In this document: piece by piece, positions 15,859 through 22,895 of the stretch | How the letters are laid out: each line of letters begins with the position of its first letter | How positions within the stretch are numbered: position 1 is the first letter of the stretch | IMG/VR virus record: IMGVR_UViG_3300020446_000072 | Coordinates: 1 to 25,803 of that record | Reading direction: 5' to 3' (one strand) | From: a virus | DNA: 25,803 bases | Notes under the pieces: model-generated | Database searches by the model: none | Told to the model about the DNA's origin: nothing | The model's input: only the letters and a program-made list of their open reading frames with translations | Position numbers and translations under genes: made by a program

Positions 15859-15860
15859 AG

Positions 15861-15941
15861 TAGTTAATGCTTAGATGCATTAATTACGTTTAGGCAAACA
15901 TATACTAACAAAGGCTAACATAGGCACAAGGAGGCTAACAT
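15861..15941 (+). promoter_or_regulatory. gp32 leader: 5' hairpin and three 20-nt-phased repeats
   Basis: A 10-bp hairpin (15861-15870 with 15877-15886, loop TTAGAT, one G-U pair) sits at the predicted 5' end. It is followed by AGGCAAACAT (15892), AGGCTAACAT (15912) and AGGCTAACAT (15932), each exactly 20 nt apart; the third includes the first two bases of the start codon. AAGGAGG (15928-15934) is the Shine-Dalgarno and overlaps the third repeat. T4 gp32 represses its own mRNA through a 5' pseudoknot and an unstructured RBS region, so this is a candidate translational operator. Confidence 0.6.
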
Positions 15942-16992
15942 GGCTACATTAGAAGAAATCCGTGCGAAACTGGCGGAACAAGAAAAAAAGACTTCAGGCG
16001 GAGGTCAAGTTTCAGATAACGCAATATTTCCTTTTTGGAACATTCCAGAAGGAACAACTTCAACTCTTAGATTTTTACCAGACGCAAATAAAGACAACAC
16101 GTTCTTTTGGGTAGAAAGAGCAATGATCAAGTTACCTTTTCCAGGTATCAAAGGTCAAGCAGACACTAAACCTACTATCGTACAAGTACCTTGTATGGAG
16201 ATGTTTAATGAACCTTGCCCAGTACTTGCAGAAGTAAGAACTTGGTTTAAAGATCCTGCATTAGAAGACATGGGAAGAAAATATTGGAAGAAGAGAAGTT
16301 ACATCTTCCAAGGTTTTGTAGTTAACTCAACATTAGATGAAGAAACTACACCAGAGAATCCAATCAGACGATTCGTAATTAATCCATCTATTTTTAACAT
16401 TATTAGATCGGCATTGATGAATCCAGAGATGGAAGACCTACCAACTGATAATGAATCAGGAAGAGATTTCAAATTAACGAAAACTCAAAAAGGTGGTTAT
16501 GCTGATTACTCAACTTCAACGTGGAGTTTCAAGGCAAGATCATTAGGTGAATCAGAAAGATCAGCGATTGATCAATATGGTTTACATAATTTAAGTGATT
16601 ATATGCCAAAGAAACCTTCACAGGAAGAGCTTAACATAATTCAAGAGATGTTTAAAGCATCTGTTGATGGTGAGCTTTACGATCCAGACAGATTTGGTCA
16701 GTACTACAAGCCAGCAGGCTTTAGTAACAATTCTTCGTCTGGTGGTTCTACTGCGACTGCAAAGCCAGTAGAAACAGTTGCTCCAGCAGTTGCACCAGCA
16801 ACTGAAACTGTAGCACAACCGGTTCAATCAACTCCTGAACCAGCAAAAGTTGAAGTCACAGAAACAGTGACAGCAACGGCTAGTGAACAACCTGCACCTG
16901 CAACCGCAAGTGCAACGGCTACTGAAACAGGTGGTAAGGTATCTGCAGAGGATATCTTGTCAATGATTAGAAGTAGACAGGCTGGCAAGTAA
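15940..16992 (+). CDS. 32: Single-stranded DNA-binding protein gp32
   Basis: 350 residues (T4 gp32 is 301). It coats ssDNA in replication, recombination and repair and organises the other replisome proteins. The N-terminal B-region (ATLEEIRAKLAEQEKK) is followed by the core OB-fold: FPFWNIPEGTTSTLRFLPD, LPFPGIKG, DMGRKYWKKRSYIFQGF, RRFVINPSIFNII, KGGYADYSTSTW and ASVDGELYDPDRFGQYYKP. This is the marine-phage pattern. Only two of the four zinc ligands of T4 gp32 are apparent (C85, C93). The C-terminus is a Thr/Ala/Pro/Glu-rich linker (about 260-330) ending in AEDILSMIRSRQAGK, a basic helix in place of the acidic T4 tail. The strong RBS AAGGAGG fixes the start. Confidence 0.92.
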   Translation: MATLEEIRAKLAEQEKKTSGGGQVSDNAIFPFWNIPEGTTSTLRFLPDANKDNTFFWVERAMIKLPFPGIKGQADTKPTIVQVPCMEMFNEPCPVLAEVRTWFKDPALEDMGRKYWKKRSYIFQGFVVNSTLDEETTPENPIRRFVINPSIFNIIRSALMNPEMEDLPTDNESGRDFKLTKTQKGGYADYSTSTWSFKARSLGESERSAIDQYGLHNLSDYMPKKPSQEELNIIQEMFKASVDGELYDPDRFGQYYKPAGFSNNSSSGGSTATAKPVETVAPAVAPATETVAQPVQSTPEPAKVEVTETVTATASEQPAPATASATATETGGKVSAEDILSMIRSRQAGK

Positions 16993-17003
16993 TAGTGTAT
17001 AAT
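16974..17003 (+). promoter_or_regulatory. Sigma70-type promoter upstream of uvsX
   Basis: TAGACA (16974-16979), 18-nt spacer, perfect TATAAT (16998-17003). The predicted start near 17010 lies inside the hairpin that follows. A conventional Shine-Dalgarno AGGAG (17037-17041) is placed five bases before the uvsX ATG. Confidence 0.55.
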
Positions 17004-17005
17004 AT

Positions 17006-17027
17006 GGCTGTGGGGAAACCCACAGCC
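17006..17027 (+). other. 9-bp GAAA-tetraloop hairpin between gp32 and uvsX
   Basis: GGCTGTGGG and CCCACAGCC form a perfect 9-bp stem closed by a GAAA (GNRA) loop. There is no U-tract after it, only TATAACTTT, so it is a poor terminator. It more likely marks an mRNA 3' end, a processing or stability site, or an attenuator on gp32 read-through. Confidence 0.75.
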
Positions 17028-17046
17028 TATAACTTTAGGAGAAATT

Positions 17047-18147
17047 ATGGTAAGACCGTTTGACGTAAGTAAATTTAGACATAGTCTAACAAAAAGTATT
17101 CAAGGTATTAGTGTAGGTTTTGAATCTGACCCAAACACGTGGGTATCTACAGGAAACTATACTTTGAACTACTTAATCAGTGGTGACTTTGATAAAGGAA
17201 TTCCTTTAGGTAGAGTTACTATGTTAGCAGGTGAATCAGGTTCTGGTAAGAGTTTGATTGCATCTGGTAATTTAATTAAGAATGCACAAAAGCAAGGTAT
17301 CTTTTGTGTAGCAATAGATTCAGAAAATGCACTACATGAAGATTGGTTACAAGCATTAGGTGTTGACACAGCACCAGAAAAGATGCTTAGAATTAATTGT
17401 TCAATGGTAGATGATGTTGCAAAGATAATCAGCGACTTTATTTCTAACTACAAGAAAGATTATGAAGGTAAAGAAGAAGCTGATAGACCAAAAGTACTGT
17501 TCGTAATTGACAGTTTAGGTATGTTGTTAACACCAACTGACAGAGATCAGTTTGAAAAAGGTGATATGAAAGGTGACTTAGGTAGAAAAGCAAAGTCATT
17601 GACAGCATTAATTAGAAACTCAGTTAATTTGATTGGTAGTTTAAACATCGGTCTAGTAGCAACTAACCATACGTATGCATCACAAGATATGTTTGATCCA
17701 GATGACAAGATATCAGGCGGACAAGGATTTGTGTATGCAAGTTCAGTTGTAGTTGCAATGAAGAAACTCAAACTAAAAGAAGATGAAGATGGTAATAAGA
17801 TATCAGACGTAACTGGTATTAGATCTGCTTGTAAGGTAATGAAGTCAAGGTTTAACAAACCGTTTGAGGCTGTACAAGTAAAAATTCCATATGAATCTGG
17901 TATGGATCCATATTCTGGACTTGTTGAATTGTTTGAGAAGAAAGGTCTTCTAGTCAAAGAAGGAAATAGATTGAAATATATTGATAGATTTGGCAAAGAA
18001 CATAAGCATTATAGAAAACAATGGACCGGAGAAAACTTAGATCTTGTAATGGCTGAGTTCAAAGAAAGTGAAGTTGCTGACGAGGTAAATAAAACCGAAG
18101 GAGCAACGGCTAATGAAGATTCAACAGGAGGCGGAGATGCTTCTTGA
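17047..18147 (+). CDS. uvsX: UvsX recombinase (RecA/Rad51 family)
   Basis: 366 residues (T4 UvsX is 391). It forms filaments on ssDNA and drives strand invasion, which in T4-like phages primes recombination-dependent replication. The Walker A motif is GESGSGKS (62-69), followed by an AIDSEN segment with the likely catalytic Glu, a Walker B strand VLFVIDSLGML (near 155), and a Q-containing KISGGQGFVYASS region corresponding to DNA-binding loop 2. The C-terminal 30 residues are acidic and Gly-rich. It has its own promoter and RBS, and overlaps the next gene by 11 nt. gp32 before it and a UvsY-like protein after it complete the presynaptic set. Confidence 0.93.
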   Translation: MVRPFDVSKFRHSLTKSIQGISVGFESDPNTWVSTGNYTLNYLISGDFDKGIPLGRVTMLAGESGSGKSLIASGNLIKNAQKQGIFCVAIDSENALHEDWLQALGVDTAPEKMLRINCSMVDDVAKIISDFISNYKKDYEGKEEADRPKVLFVIDSLGMLLTPTDRDQFEKGDMKGDLGRKAKSLTALIRNSVNLIGSLNIGLVATNHTYASQDMFDPDDKISGGQGFVYASSVVVAMKKLKLKEDEDGNKISDVTGIRSACKVMKSRFNKPFEAVQVKIPYESGMDPYSGLVELFEKKGLLVKEGNRLKYIDRFGKEHKHYRKQWTGENLDLVMAEFKESEVADEVNKTEGATANEDSTGGGDAS

Positions 18148-18355
18148 GGCGTGGCAAAAATTAGTTGAGTATGTCCCACAAAAAGACAGACTAGACGCCG
18201 CAAGAGCATACGTAACCTTAATCGATGACTTTAATTTAGATCAGTCATCACTGGAAGAAATCAAAGACAGCGATCACTATCTTGAAGCGGCCATAGAAGA
18301 ATACTATGGGCAAGATGAAGAGGACCGGTACGACGAAGAAACAGAGGAGTGGTAA
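18137..18355 (+). CDS. Small acidic protein following uvsX, function unknown
   Basis: 72 residues. I start it at ATG 18137, not the upstream in-frame ATG at 18113, because AGGAGG lies five bases before 18137 and the predicted N-terminus MLLEAWQKLVEYV begins there. The first 50 residues look like two amphipathic helices (KLVEYVPQKDRLDAARAYVTLIDDF). The end is highly acidic (GQDEEDRYDEETEEW). Similar short ORFs follow uvsX in other marine T4-like phages, as I recall, with no function assigned. The acidic tail could mimic DNA or contact a basic partner. It overlaps uvsX by 11 nt and shares one base with the next start (TAATG). Confidence 0.75.
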   Translation: MLLEAWQKLVEYVPQKDRLDAARAYVTLIDDFNLDQSSLEEIKDSDHYLEAAIEEYYGQDEEDRYDEETEEW

Positions 18356-18828
18356 TGCCACAAGGATGGTACGGTCAGGTATCCGCTAATTTAGGAAAGA
18401 TAGCAGATTGCATCACTTTCTACGAGTCACAACTAGAGGAAGCAAGAGTCGAATGTGGACTAGCAGGCAACATTGAAAAAAATGCTACAAGAATTCCAGG
18501 TATTGTTGAACACCGTTTTAATCAATTACAAGAAATAGAAGCGATACTCGAATTCCTTAATATACAATTAAGGAAAGTTAGAAGTAAGTTCTATAAAAGA
18601 TATCTTGAAAACTATCAAAGAGCACTAACATCAAATGATGTAAAGAATTATATTGATGGTGAACAAGAAGTAGTTGATATGGCAAATGTCGTTAATGAAT
18701 TTGCTCTCTTAAGAAACAAATATCTTGGACTGATGAAGGCTATAGACGCCAAACAGTTCCAAATCAACAATATTGTGAAATTGCGAGTAGCTGGACTTGA
18801 TGATGCTGAATTGTTTGCAAAAAAATAA
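18355..18828 (+). CDS. uvsY: UvsY-like recombination mediator (probable)
   Basis: 157 residues (T4 UvsY is 137). UvsY loads UvsX onto gp32-coated ssDNA. The evidence is structural pattern and context rather than a strong signature: an all-helical, charged protein with RFNQLQEIEAILEFLNIQLRK, KFYKRYLENYQRAL (compare T4's LDYYSG segment), a DGEQEVVDM turn region and a C-terminal helix ending in QINNIVKLR, resembling T4's FAIKHIQDMR. It is placed between uvsX and uvsW, and in T4 uvsY lies near uvsW. I use ATG 18355 (TAATG overlap, GAGGAG upstream) rather than the GTG two codons earlier. It may be an unrelated conserved helical protein. Confidence 0.6.
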   Translation: MPQGWYGQVSANLGKIADCITFYESQLEEARVECGLAGNIEKNATRIPGIVEHRFNQLQEIEAILEFLNIQLRKVRSKFYKRYLENYQRALTSNDVKNYIDGEQEVVDMANVVNEFALLRNKYLGLMKAIDAKQFQINNIVKLRVAGLDDAELFAKK

Positions 18829-18843
18829 AGACTGTGTTACAAT
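18815..18843 (+). promoter_or_regulatory. Sigma70-type promoter of uvsW, leaderless geometry
   Basis: TTGCAA (18815-18820), 17-nt spacer, TACAAT (18838-18843), then exactly six bases before the ATG at 18850. The -35 lies in the end of the preceding gene. The transcript is predicted to start at the start codon; there is no Shine-Dalgarno. Confidence 0.72.
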
Positions 18844-18849
18844 AACAGT

Positions 18850-20301
18850 ATGCAAAAAGCAATATTACATATCAAAGACGAAGTAAACGTCAAATTCGAA
18901 GGACTTGATGTTACTACACGCCGTAAGATATCAGATAAACTAAAATATTTTGTTCCATATGCTTATCATTTACCAGCATATAAGTTGGGAAGATGGGACG
19001 GGTTTGTTAGATTCTGTGACATTGGTGGTAGGACTTCGTTAAATCTAATTGATAAAATATTACCTATCATAGAACAACAAGGATTTGAGATTGAAATCAA
19101 GGATGATAGGAAAGAATACAAGTTTGATTTTGAGAAAGTTGATGCAGAACACCTATCACACATCAATTGGCCAAAAGGTCATACACACGAAGGCCAACCG
19201 ATAATTTTAAGAGATTATCAAGTTAAAGTTATTAATGACTTTATTGCTAATCCACAGTGCTTACAAGAAATAGCCACAGGTGCAGGTAAGACGATTATTA
19301 CTGCCACATTGAGTAAGATGTGTCAGAAGTATGGTAGAACAATAGTAATTGTTCCTAACAAGAGTTTAGTAACACAGACAGAAGAAGATTACATTAATTT
19401 AGGTCTTGATGTTGGTGTTTATTATGGAGAAAGAAAAGAATTAAATCACAAACATACAATTTGTACATGGCAAAGTTTAAATGTTTTACACAAGAAGACT
19501 AAAAAAGTTGAAACAGACTTTCCATTAGATGAATTTTTAGATGATGTAGTTTGTGTAATGGTAGACGAAGTACACATGGCAAAAGCAGATGTGTTGAAAC
19601 AATTACTGACAGGTCCATTTGCTGATGTACCAATACGTTGGGGACTGACAGGAACGATACCAAAAGAAGAATATGAGAAGGCGAGTCTTATAGCAAGTTT
19701 AGGACAAGTTATAAGCAAGTTAAGTGCTAGTGAGTTACAGAATAAAGGTGTGTTAGCAAACTGTCATGTAAACGTGATACAGACACAAGACCATCAAGCA
19801 TTTAGATCTTACCAAGAAGAGCTGACTTATCTTACTACAAACACATCAAGGTTGCAGTTTATTAGTAACCTAATGGAAGAAATAAGATCTGGCGGTAATG
19901 CCTTAATACTGGTAGATAGGATAAAGACAGGTGAGCTACTTAAAGATATGATACCTGGTAGTGTATTCATACAAGGTAAAACTAAAATGGAAGAAAGACA
20001 AGAAGAATATGATGAAGTAGCAACAGAACAATATAAAGTTCTTATAGCAACATATGGAGTTGCGGCAGTGGGTATTAACTTACCAAGAATATTTAATTTG
20101 ATACTAGTAGAGCCAGGCAAGAGTTTTGTAAGGGTAATACAGAGTATTGGTAGAGGTATTAGAAAAGCAAAAGACAAGGATCATGTACAGATATGGGATA
20201 TAACATCTAGTTGTAAGTTTTCAAAAAGACACTTGACTACAAGGAAAAAGTTTTACAAAGAGGCAAATTATCCGTATACTATAAACAAGGTAAACATATG
20301 A
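18850..20301 (+). CDS. uvsW: UvsW helicase (SF2)
   Basis: 483 residues (T4 UvsW is 503). It is a RecG-like DNA/RNA helicase that unwinds R-loops and branched DNA, shutting off origin-dependent initiation and driving fork regression. An N-terminal substrate-binding domain (1-110, with KLGRWDGFVRF) precedes the helicase core: a Q-like RDYQ (121-124), motif I ATGAGKT (142-148), motif Ia VPNKSL, motif II DEVH (239-242), motif III LTGT, and motif VI QSIGRGIRKA near the C-terminus. It leads an operon of five genes in which each start overlaps the previous stop by 4 nt, so its dosage is tied to gp62 and the DnaE-like protein. Confidence 0.92.
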   Translation: MQKAILHIKDEVNVKFEGLDVTTRRKISDKLKYFVPYAYHLPAYKLGRWDGFVRFCDIGGRTSLNLIDKILPIIEQQGFEIEIKDDRKEYKFDFEKVDAEHLSHINWPKGHTHEGQPIILRDYQVKVINDFIANPQCLQEIATGAGKTIITATLSKMCQKYGRTIVIVPNKSLVTQTEEDYINLGLDVGVYYGERKELNHKHTICTWQSLNVLHKKTKKVETDFPLDEFLDDVVCVMVDEVHMAKADVLKQLLTGPFADVPIRWGLTGTIPKEEYEKASLIASLGQVISKLSASELQNKGVLANCHVNVIQTQDHQAFRSYQEELTYLTTNTSRLQFISNLMEEIRSGGNALILVDRIKTGELLKDMIPGSVFIQGKTKMEERQEEYDEVATEQYKVLIATYGVAAVGINLPRIFNLILVEPGKSFVRVIQSIGRGIRKAKDKDHVQIWDITSSCKFSKRHLTTRKKFYKEANYPYTINKVNI

Positions 20302-20798
20302 AGATATTAAAAACAGACAACACACCATTTAATTTAGATAAGGTACCCGAAACAGGAGATGATATTCAGTATTGTGTTCTTGATACTAACAACAATAAGA
20401 ATATAGATTTCTTTTTCATACCTTTAATTTTTATGGAAACATTTAACGCACCAAGTATGGTTATGGAAGTAGGAGAGTACACAATACAGATGCCCATCGA
20501 CTGGAGTGTAATGGTTACTGAAAAGGAATTAGGACAGTGTGAGATGGTACCATTGACTAGTATAAATGATAGAGGTTTTGAAGCAATGGTAATAAATCCT
20601 TTAACTGTCAATATGACTCAGAGTCATGAAATAAAGATAGTAAACATTTTTCAAGATGTTAAATGGTATTTTCCAAAGTTAAAACATGGTCATATTATGT
20701 CGGTTCCACTAAATGATAAACCAAATCCACCATGTATGTTTTTTGCAAAAGAAATAAATCAAATACCAGATGTGATTAATGTTGGAGATTTTCTGTGA
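20298..20798 (+). CDS. Conserved phage protein in the uvsW operon, unknown function
   Basis: 166 residues, ATG overlapping the uvsW stop (ATGA). It looks like a β-rich protein: YCVLDTNNNKNIDFFFIPLIF, MVMEVGEYTIQMPIDWSVMV and HGHIMSVPLNDKPNPPCMFF. The MPIDWSV and SVPL motifs recall an uncharacterised family in marine T4-like phages, but I cannot name it. There is no signal peptide or membrane segment. The hydrophobic patch around 40-50 is probably a buried strand. Tight coupling to UvsW and gp62 suggests a role in DNA replication or its control. That is context only. Confidence 0.7.
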   Translation: MKILKTDNTPFNLDKVPETGDDIQYCVLDTNNNKNIDFFFIPLIFMETFNAPSMVMEVGEYTIQMPIDWSVMVTEKELGQCEMVPLTSINDRGFEAMVINPLTVNMTQSHEIKIVNIFQDVKWYFPKLKHGHIMSVPLNDKPNPPCMFFAKEINQIPDVINVGDFL

Positions 20799-21271
20799 GT
20801 AAGCCAACTATAAACTTAAATCAAATGCTGTATAACCTTGATATGGGAAACAAGCAGTGGTATGAGAGTTTAGATAGTGAATTAAAGAAAACATTTTCAT
20901 CTTACGTTAGTATGAGATTTGCATCGAGTGTTAAGTCAAATAAGATACTGCAAGAATCTTATATAGAAAGCGTGAATGAATTCTGTAACAAATATTTTAG
21001 TACAATACAAAAACATGAAGGGGATAGTTTGTTGTTTTGGAAACTGTTATGTTTGTGCGGATCTGGACAGAAACAATTTCATCCTTGGTTAAAAGCACCA
21101 AAAGGTAAAGGAAAGAAAACTAAAATATTTGATTTTATACAATCTTGCTATCCTAATTATAAAAATGATGAGATAGAGACTTTAATAAAAGTACTTGACA
21201 AAAAAGAAATAAAAGAAATGGCCAAGCAGGCAGGATTAGATGATAAAGAAATCAAGTTGTTGATAAAATGA
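20795..21271 (+). CDS. 62: Sliding-clamp loader small subunit gp62 (probable)
   Basis: 158 residues (T4 gp62 is 187), GTG start overlapping the previous TGA (GTGA). With the gp44 ATPase it would load the gp45 clamp at primer ends. The match to T4 gp62 is modest but patterned: an N-terminal W-containing segment (NKQWYESLDSEL), a helical YVSMRFASSV, and a central NKYF...LFWKLLCLCGSGQKQFHPWLKAPKGKGKK that parallels T4's ALSQF...YAMNLIGSG...FNYLMAAVPRGKR. The C-terminus is a Lys-rich helical pair (KKEIKEMAKQAGLDDKEIKLL). In T4 gene 62 follows gene 44; here no 44 homologue is in the window. Confidence 0.62.
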   Translation: MSKPTINLNQMLYNLDMGNKQWYESLDSELKKTFSSYVSMRFASSVKSNKILQESYIESVNEFCNKYFSTIQKHEGDSLLFWKLLCLCGSGQKQFHPWLKAPKGKGKKTKIFDFIQSCYPNYKNDEIETLIKVLDKKEIKEMAKQAGLDDKEIKLLIK

Positions 21272-21945
21272 GTTATGTTTGTAAATTTTGTAAAAAGACT
21301 TTTGGTAGTGAACAAACACTATTAACACATCTTTGTGAACCAAAAAGAAGATGGAACAACAGGAAAGATGCAAATGTGCAGTTGGCTTTTAGATGTTTTC
21401 AACACTTTTGGAGGATCACAGCCACTAATATGAAAAGCGAAAAAACATACGAAGACTTTATGGGCAGTAAGTATTATCTTGCTTTCGTTAGATTTGCAAA
21501 TTATGTTATGGGAGTCTATATAGCAAGTGTTGAAGATTATATAGAATGGTTATTAAAGTCAAGAGTACGAATAGACAAATGGTCAACAGATGAAGTCTAC
21601 GAAACATATATCAAAGAATTCAATGTAAGAGAAAGTGTTGACAGAGCTATAGAAAGAACTGTGTTAACCATAAAAACATGGGCAGAAGAAAACAAAAAAG
21701 ATTGGACTACATTTTTTGATGAAGTTAGTGTACCACGTGCTATACATATGATTAGGGCTGGAAAGATATCACCGTGGATACTTTACAACAGTAAAGGTGG
21801 TATCAAGTTAATGGAATCTTTCAATGAAGAGCAGATGATAATGATTGAAGAATACGTATCACCAAATGCATGGACAAAAAGATTTCAACAGAGTCCTGAT
21901 GATGTTAAGTTTGCACTTGACGTAACAAAGGCGGCAGGTTTATGA
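21268..21945 (+). CDS. C2H2 zinc-finger phage protein, unknown function
   Basis: 225 residues, ATG overlapping the gp62 stop by 4 nt. Residues 4-22 are a near-perfect C2H2-type finger: C5-x2-C8-x12-H21 followed by C23, so the fourth ligand is Cys or a nearby residue (CKFCKKTFGSEQTLLTHLC). The rest is helical and rich in aromatic residues: RCFQHFWRIT, SKYYLAFVRFANYVMGVYI, VPRAIHMIRAGKISPWILYNS. It resembles, from memory, a conserved T4-like marine-phage protein with a single N-terminal finger. Nucleic-acid or partner binding through the finger is likely. The position between gp62 and the DnaE-like protein suggests replication. Confidence 0.75.
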   Translation: MSYVCKFCKKTFGSEQTLLTHLCEPKRRWNNRKDANVQLAFRCFQHFWRITATNMKSEKTYEDFMGSKYYLAFVRFANYVMGVYIASVEDYIEWLLKSRVRIDKWSTDEVYETYIKEFNVRESVDRAIERTVLTIKTWAEENKKDWTTFFDEVSVPRAIHMIRAGKISPWILYNSKGGIKLMESFNEEQMIMIEEYVSPNAWTKRFQQSPDDVKFALDVTKAAGL

Positions 21946-22523
21946 TAGTAAAAACAGATATAGATATAGATACTAAAAATAGAAATGATCTGTTAAGTTT
22001 AATAAAGCACATTCCAGCAGGTATAGTAAAAGATAACGTTATTAAAAAACACAACACAGGTGTTTATGTAACAGATGTTCCAAAAGATCCACTACAAGGT
22101 GTGAGTAGTATTGACTATGCAGAAGCAGAAGACAGAGGATACTTTAAATTAGACATCCTTAACGTTAGCATCTATGAAGATGTCAAAGATGAAGATCATT
22201 TGTTGAAATTAATATCAGCGGAACCTGACTGGAGTTTATTAGAACACAAAGAGATAGTAGAACAACTATTTCACGTACACAACCATTTTGATATTGTTAA
22301 CAAACTGAAGCCAAAGTCTGTAGAAGACTTGGCGGCTGTGTTGGCAATAATACGTCCTGCAAAACGTAATTTGTTAAATGAATCCTGGACTACGATTAAA
22401 GAAAAGGTTTGGGAGAAACCACAAGATGGCACTTACTTCTTTAAGAAAAGCCATGCTGTAGGATATGCACTTGCAATAGTTTTACAGTTAAATTTGCTTA
22501 TTGAAAAAACAAAAAATAGTTAA
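21942..22523 (+). CDS. Miniature DnaE-like (family C polymerase) protein
   Basis: 193 residues that align in order with separated motifs of the bacterial Pol III α subunit (about 1160 residues). TDIDID (5-10) followed by a K.R..LL helix matches DnaE PDxDxDF and its helix. KKHNTGVYVTDV matches the KHAGGVVI region. EDRGYFKLDIL with D71 matches LVKFDFLGL, carrying the third catalytic Asp. LKPKSVEDLAAVLAIIRPAKR (122-142) matches the region ending ALFRPGP, and FFKKSHAVGYALAI (167-180) matches FNKSHSAAYAL of the fingers. PHP, thumb details, β-binding and OB domains are missing. Whether it polymerises, or is a regulatory remnant, is unknown. I recall similar short proteins in other marine T4-like phages. 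Confidence 0.72.
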   Translation: MIVKTDIDIDTKNRNDLLSLIKHIPAGIVKDNVIKKHNTGVYVTDVPKDPLQGVSSIDYAEAEDRGYFKLDILNVSIYEDVKDEDHLLKLISAEPDWSLLEHKEIVEQLFHVHNHFDIVNKLKPKSVEDLAAVLAIIRPAKRNLLNESWTTIKEKVWEKPQDGTYFFKKSHAVGYALAIVLQLNLLIEKTKNS

Positions 22524-22885
22524 CCTTTTTTAAGAAGGCTAATATTTCTTCTAATTATTCTTTTCTTTAATACGTTGTTGATACTCGTAGTAGGACCAAA
22601 CATAACTTCAACATCTTTTGTATTGAATGTTTTTATACAATCTCTAAATCTAGTCAGTTCTCTGTTTAAGAATATGTTTATTGGTATAGTTCTGTTAGAT
22701 TCCCACCACCAAATTTCTCCTAGATCTAAAAACTCTTGTTTAAGATCTTCAGTCTTGATGAGATCGTACACGTATATTGAAGTCACGTGATTATCTTGAT
22801 TCTGTAAAATACCAACATATTCGTTGTTTGCGTACTTTATACAGCTCAAAAACGGAAACTTTTCTTGTAATTCTGCGTATTCCAT
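22520..22885 (-). CDS. Conserved marine T4-like phage protein, unknown function
   Basis: 121-residue minus-strand protein. The patterns KFPFLSCIKYANNEYVGI, QNQDNHVTSIYVYDLI, EIWWWESNRTIPINIFL and a basic C-terminus (KKRIIRRNISLLKKG) are ones I associate with a small conserved protein of marine T4-like phages; I know no function. It looks like a compact β-rich domain with a WWWES motif and a positively charged tail, possibly binding nucleic acid. The stop overlaps the DnaE-like gene's stop by 4 nt (TTAA). Its ATG (22885-22883) overlaps the late-promoter box of the divergent gene. No clear Shine-Dalgarno or late box is seen for itself. Confidence 0.78.
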   Translation of the reverse strand: MEYAELQEKFPFLSCIKYANNEYVGILQNQDNHVTSIYVYDLIKTEDLKQEFLDLGEIWWWESNRTIPINIFLNRELTRFRDCIKTFNTKDVEVMFGPTTSINNVLKKRIIRRNISLLKKG

Positions 22886-22890
22886 AAATA
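22883..22890 (+). promoter_or_regulatory. Late-type promoter box, N5-ATG geometry, overlapping a minus-strand ATG
   Basis: CATAAATA then TTACT then the ATG at 22896. The CAT at its left edge is the reverse complement of the start codon of the leftward gene, so the promoter of one gene physically includes the start of the other. Confidence 0.65.
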
Positions 22891-22895
22891 TTACT

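Noticed and set aside
22520-22560. Bidirectional terminator at the convergent junction (CCTT...AAGG with T-runs)
   Set aside because: The stem is only about four base pairs; T-runs here are explained by A+T-rich coding sequence.
22824-22895. Longer N-terminus for the fibre-like protein from ATG 22824
   Set aside because: The extra codons overlap the leftward gene antisense and precede the promoter box; ATG 22896 fits the box-N5-ATG rule.
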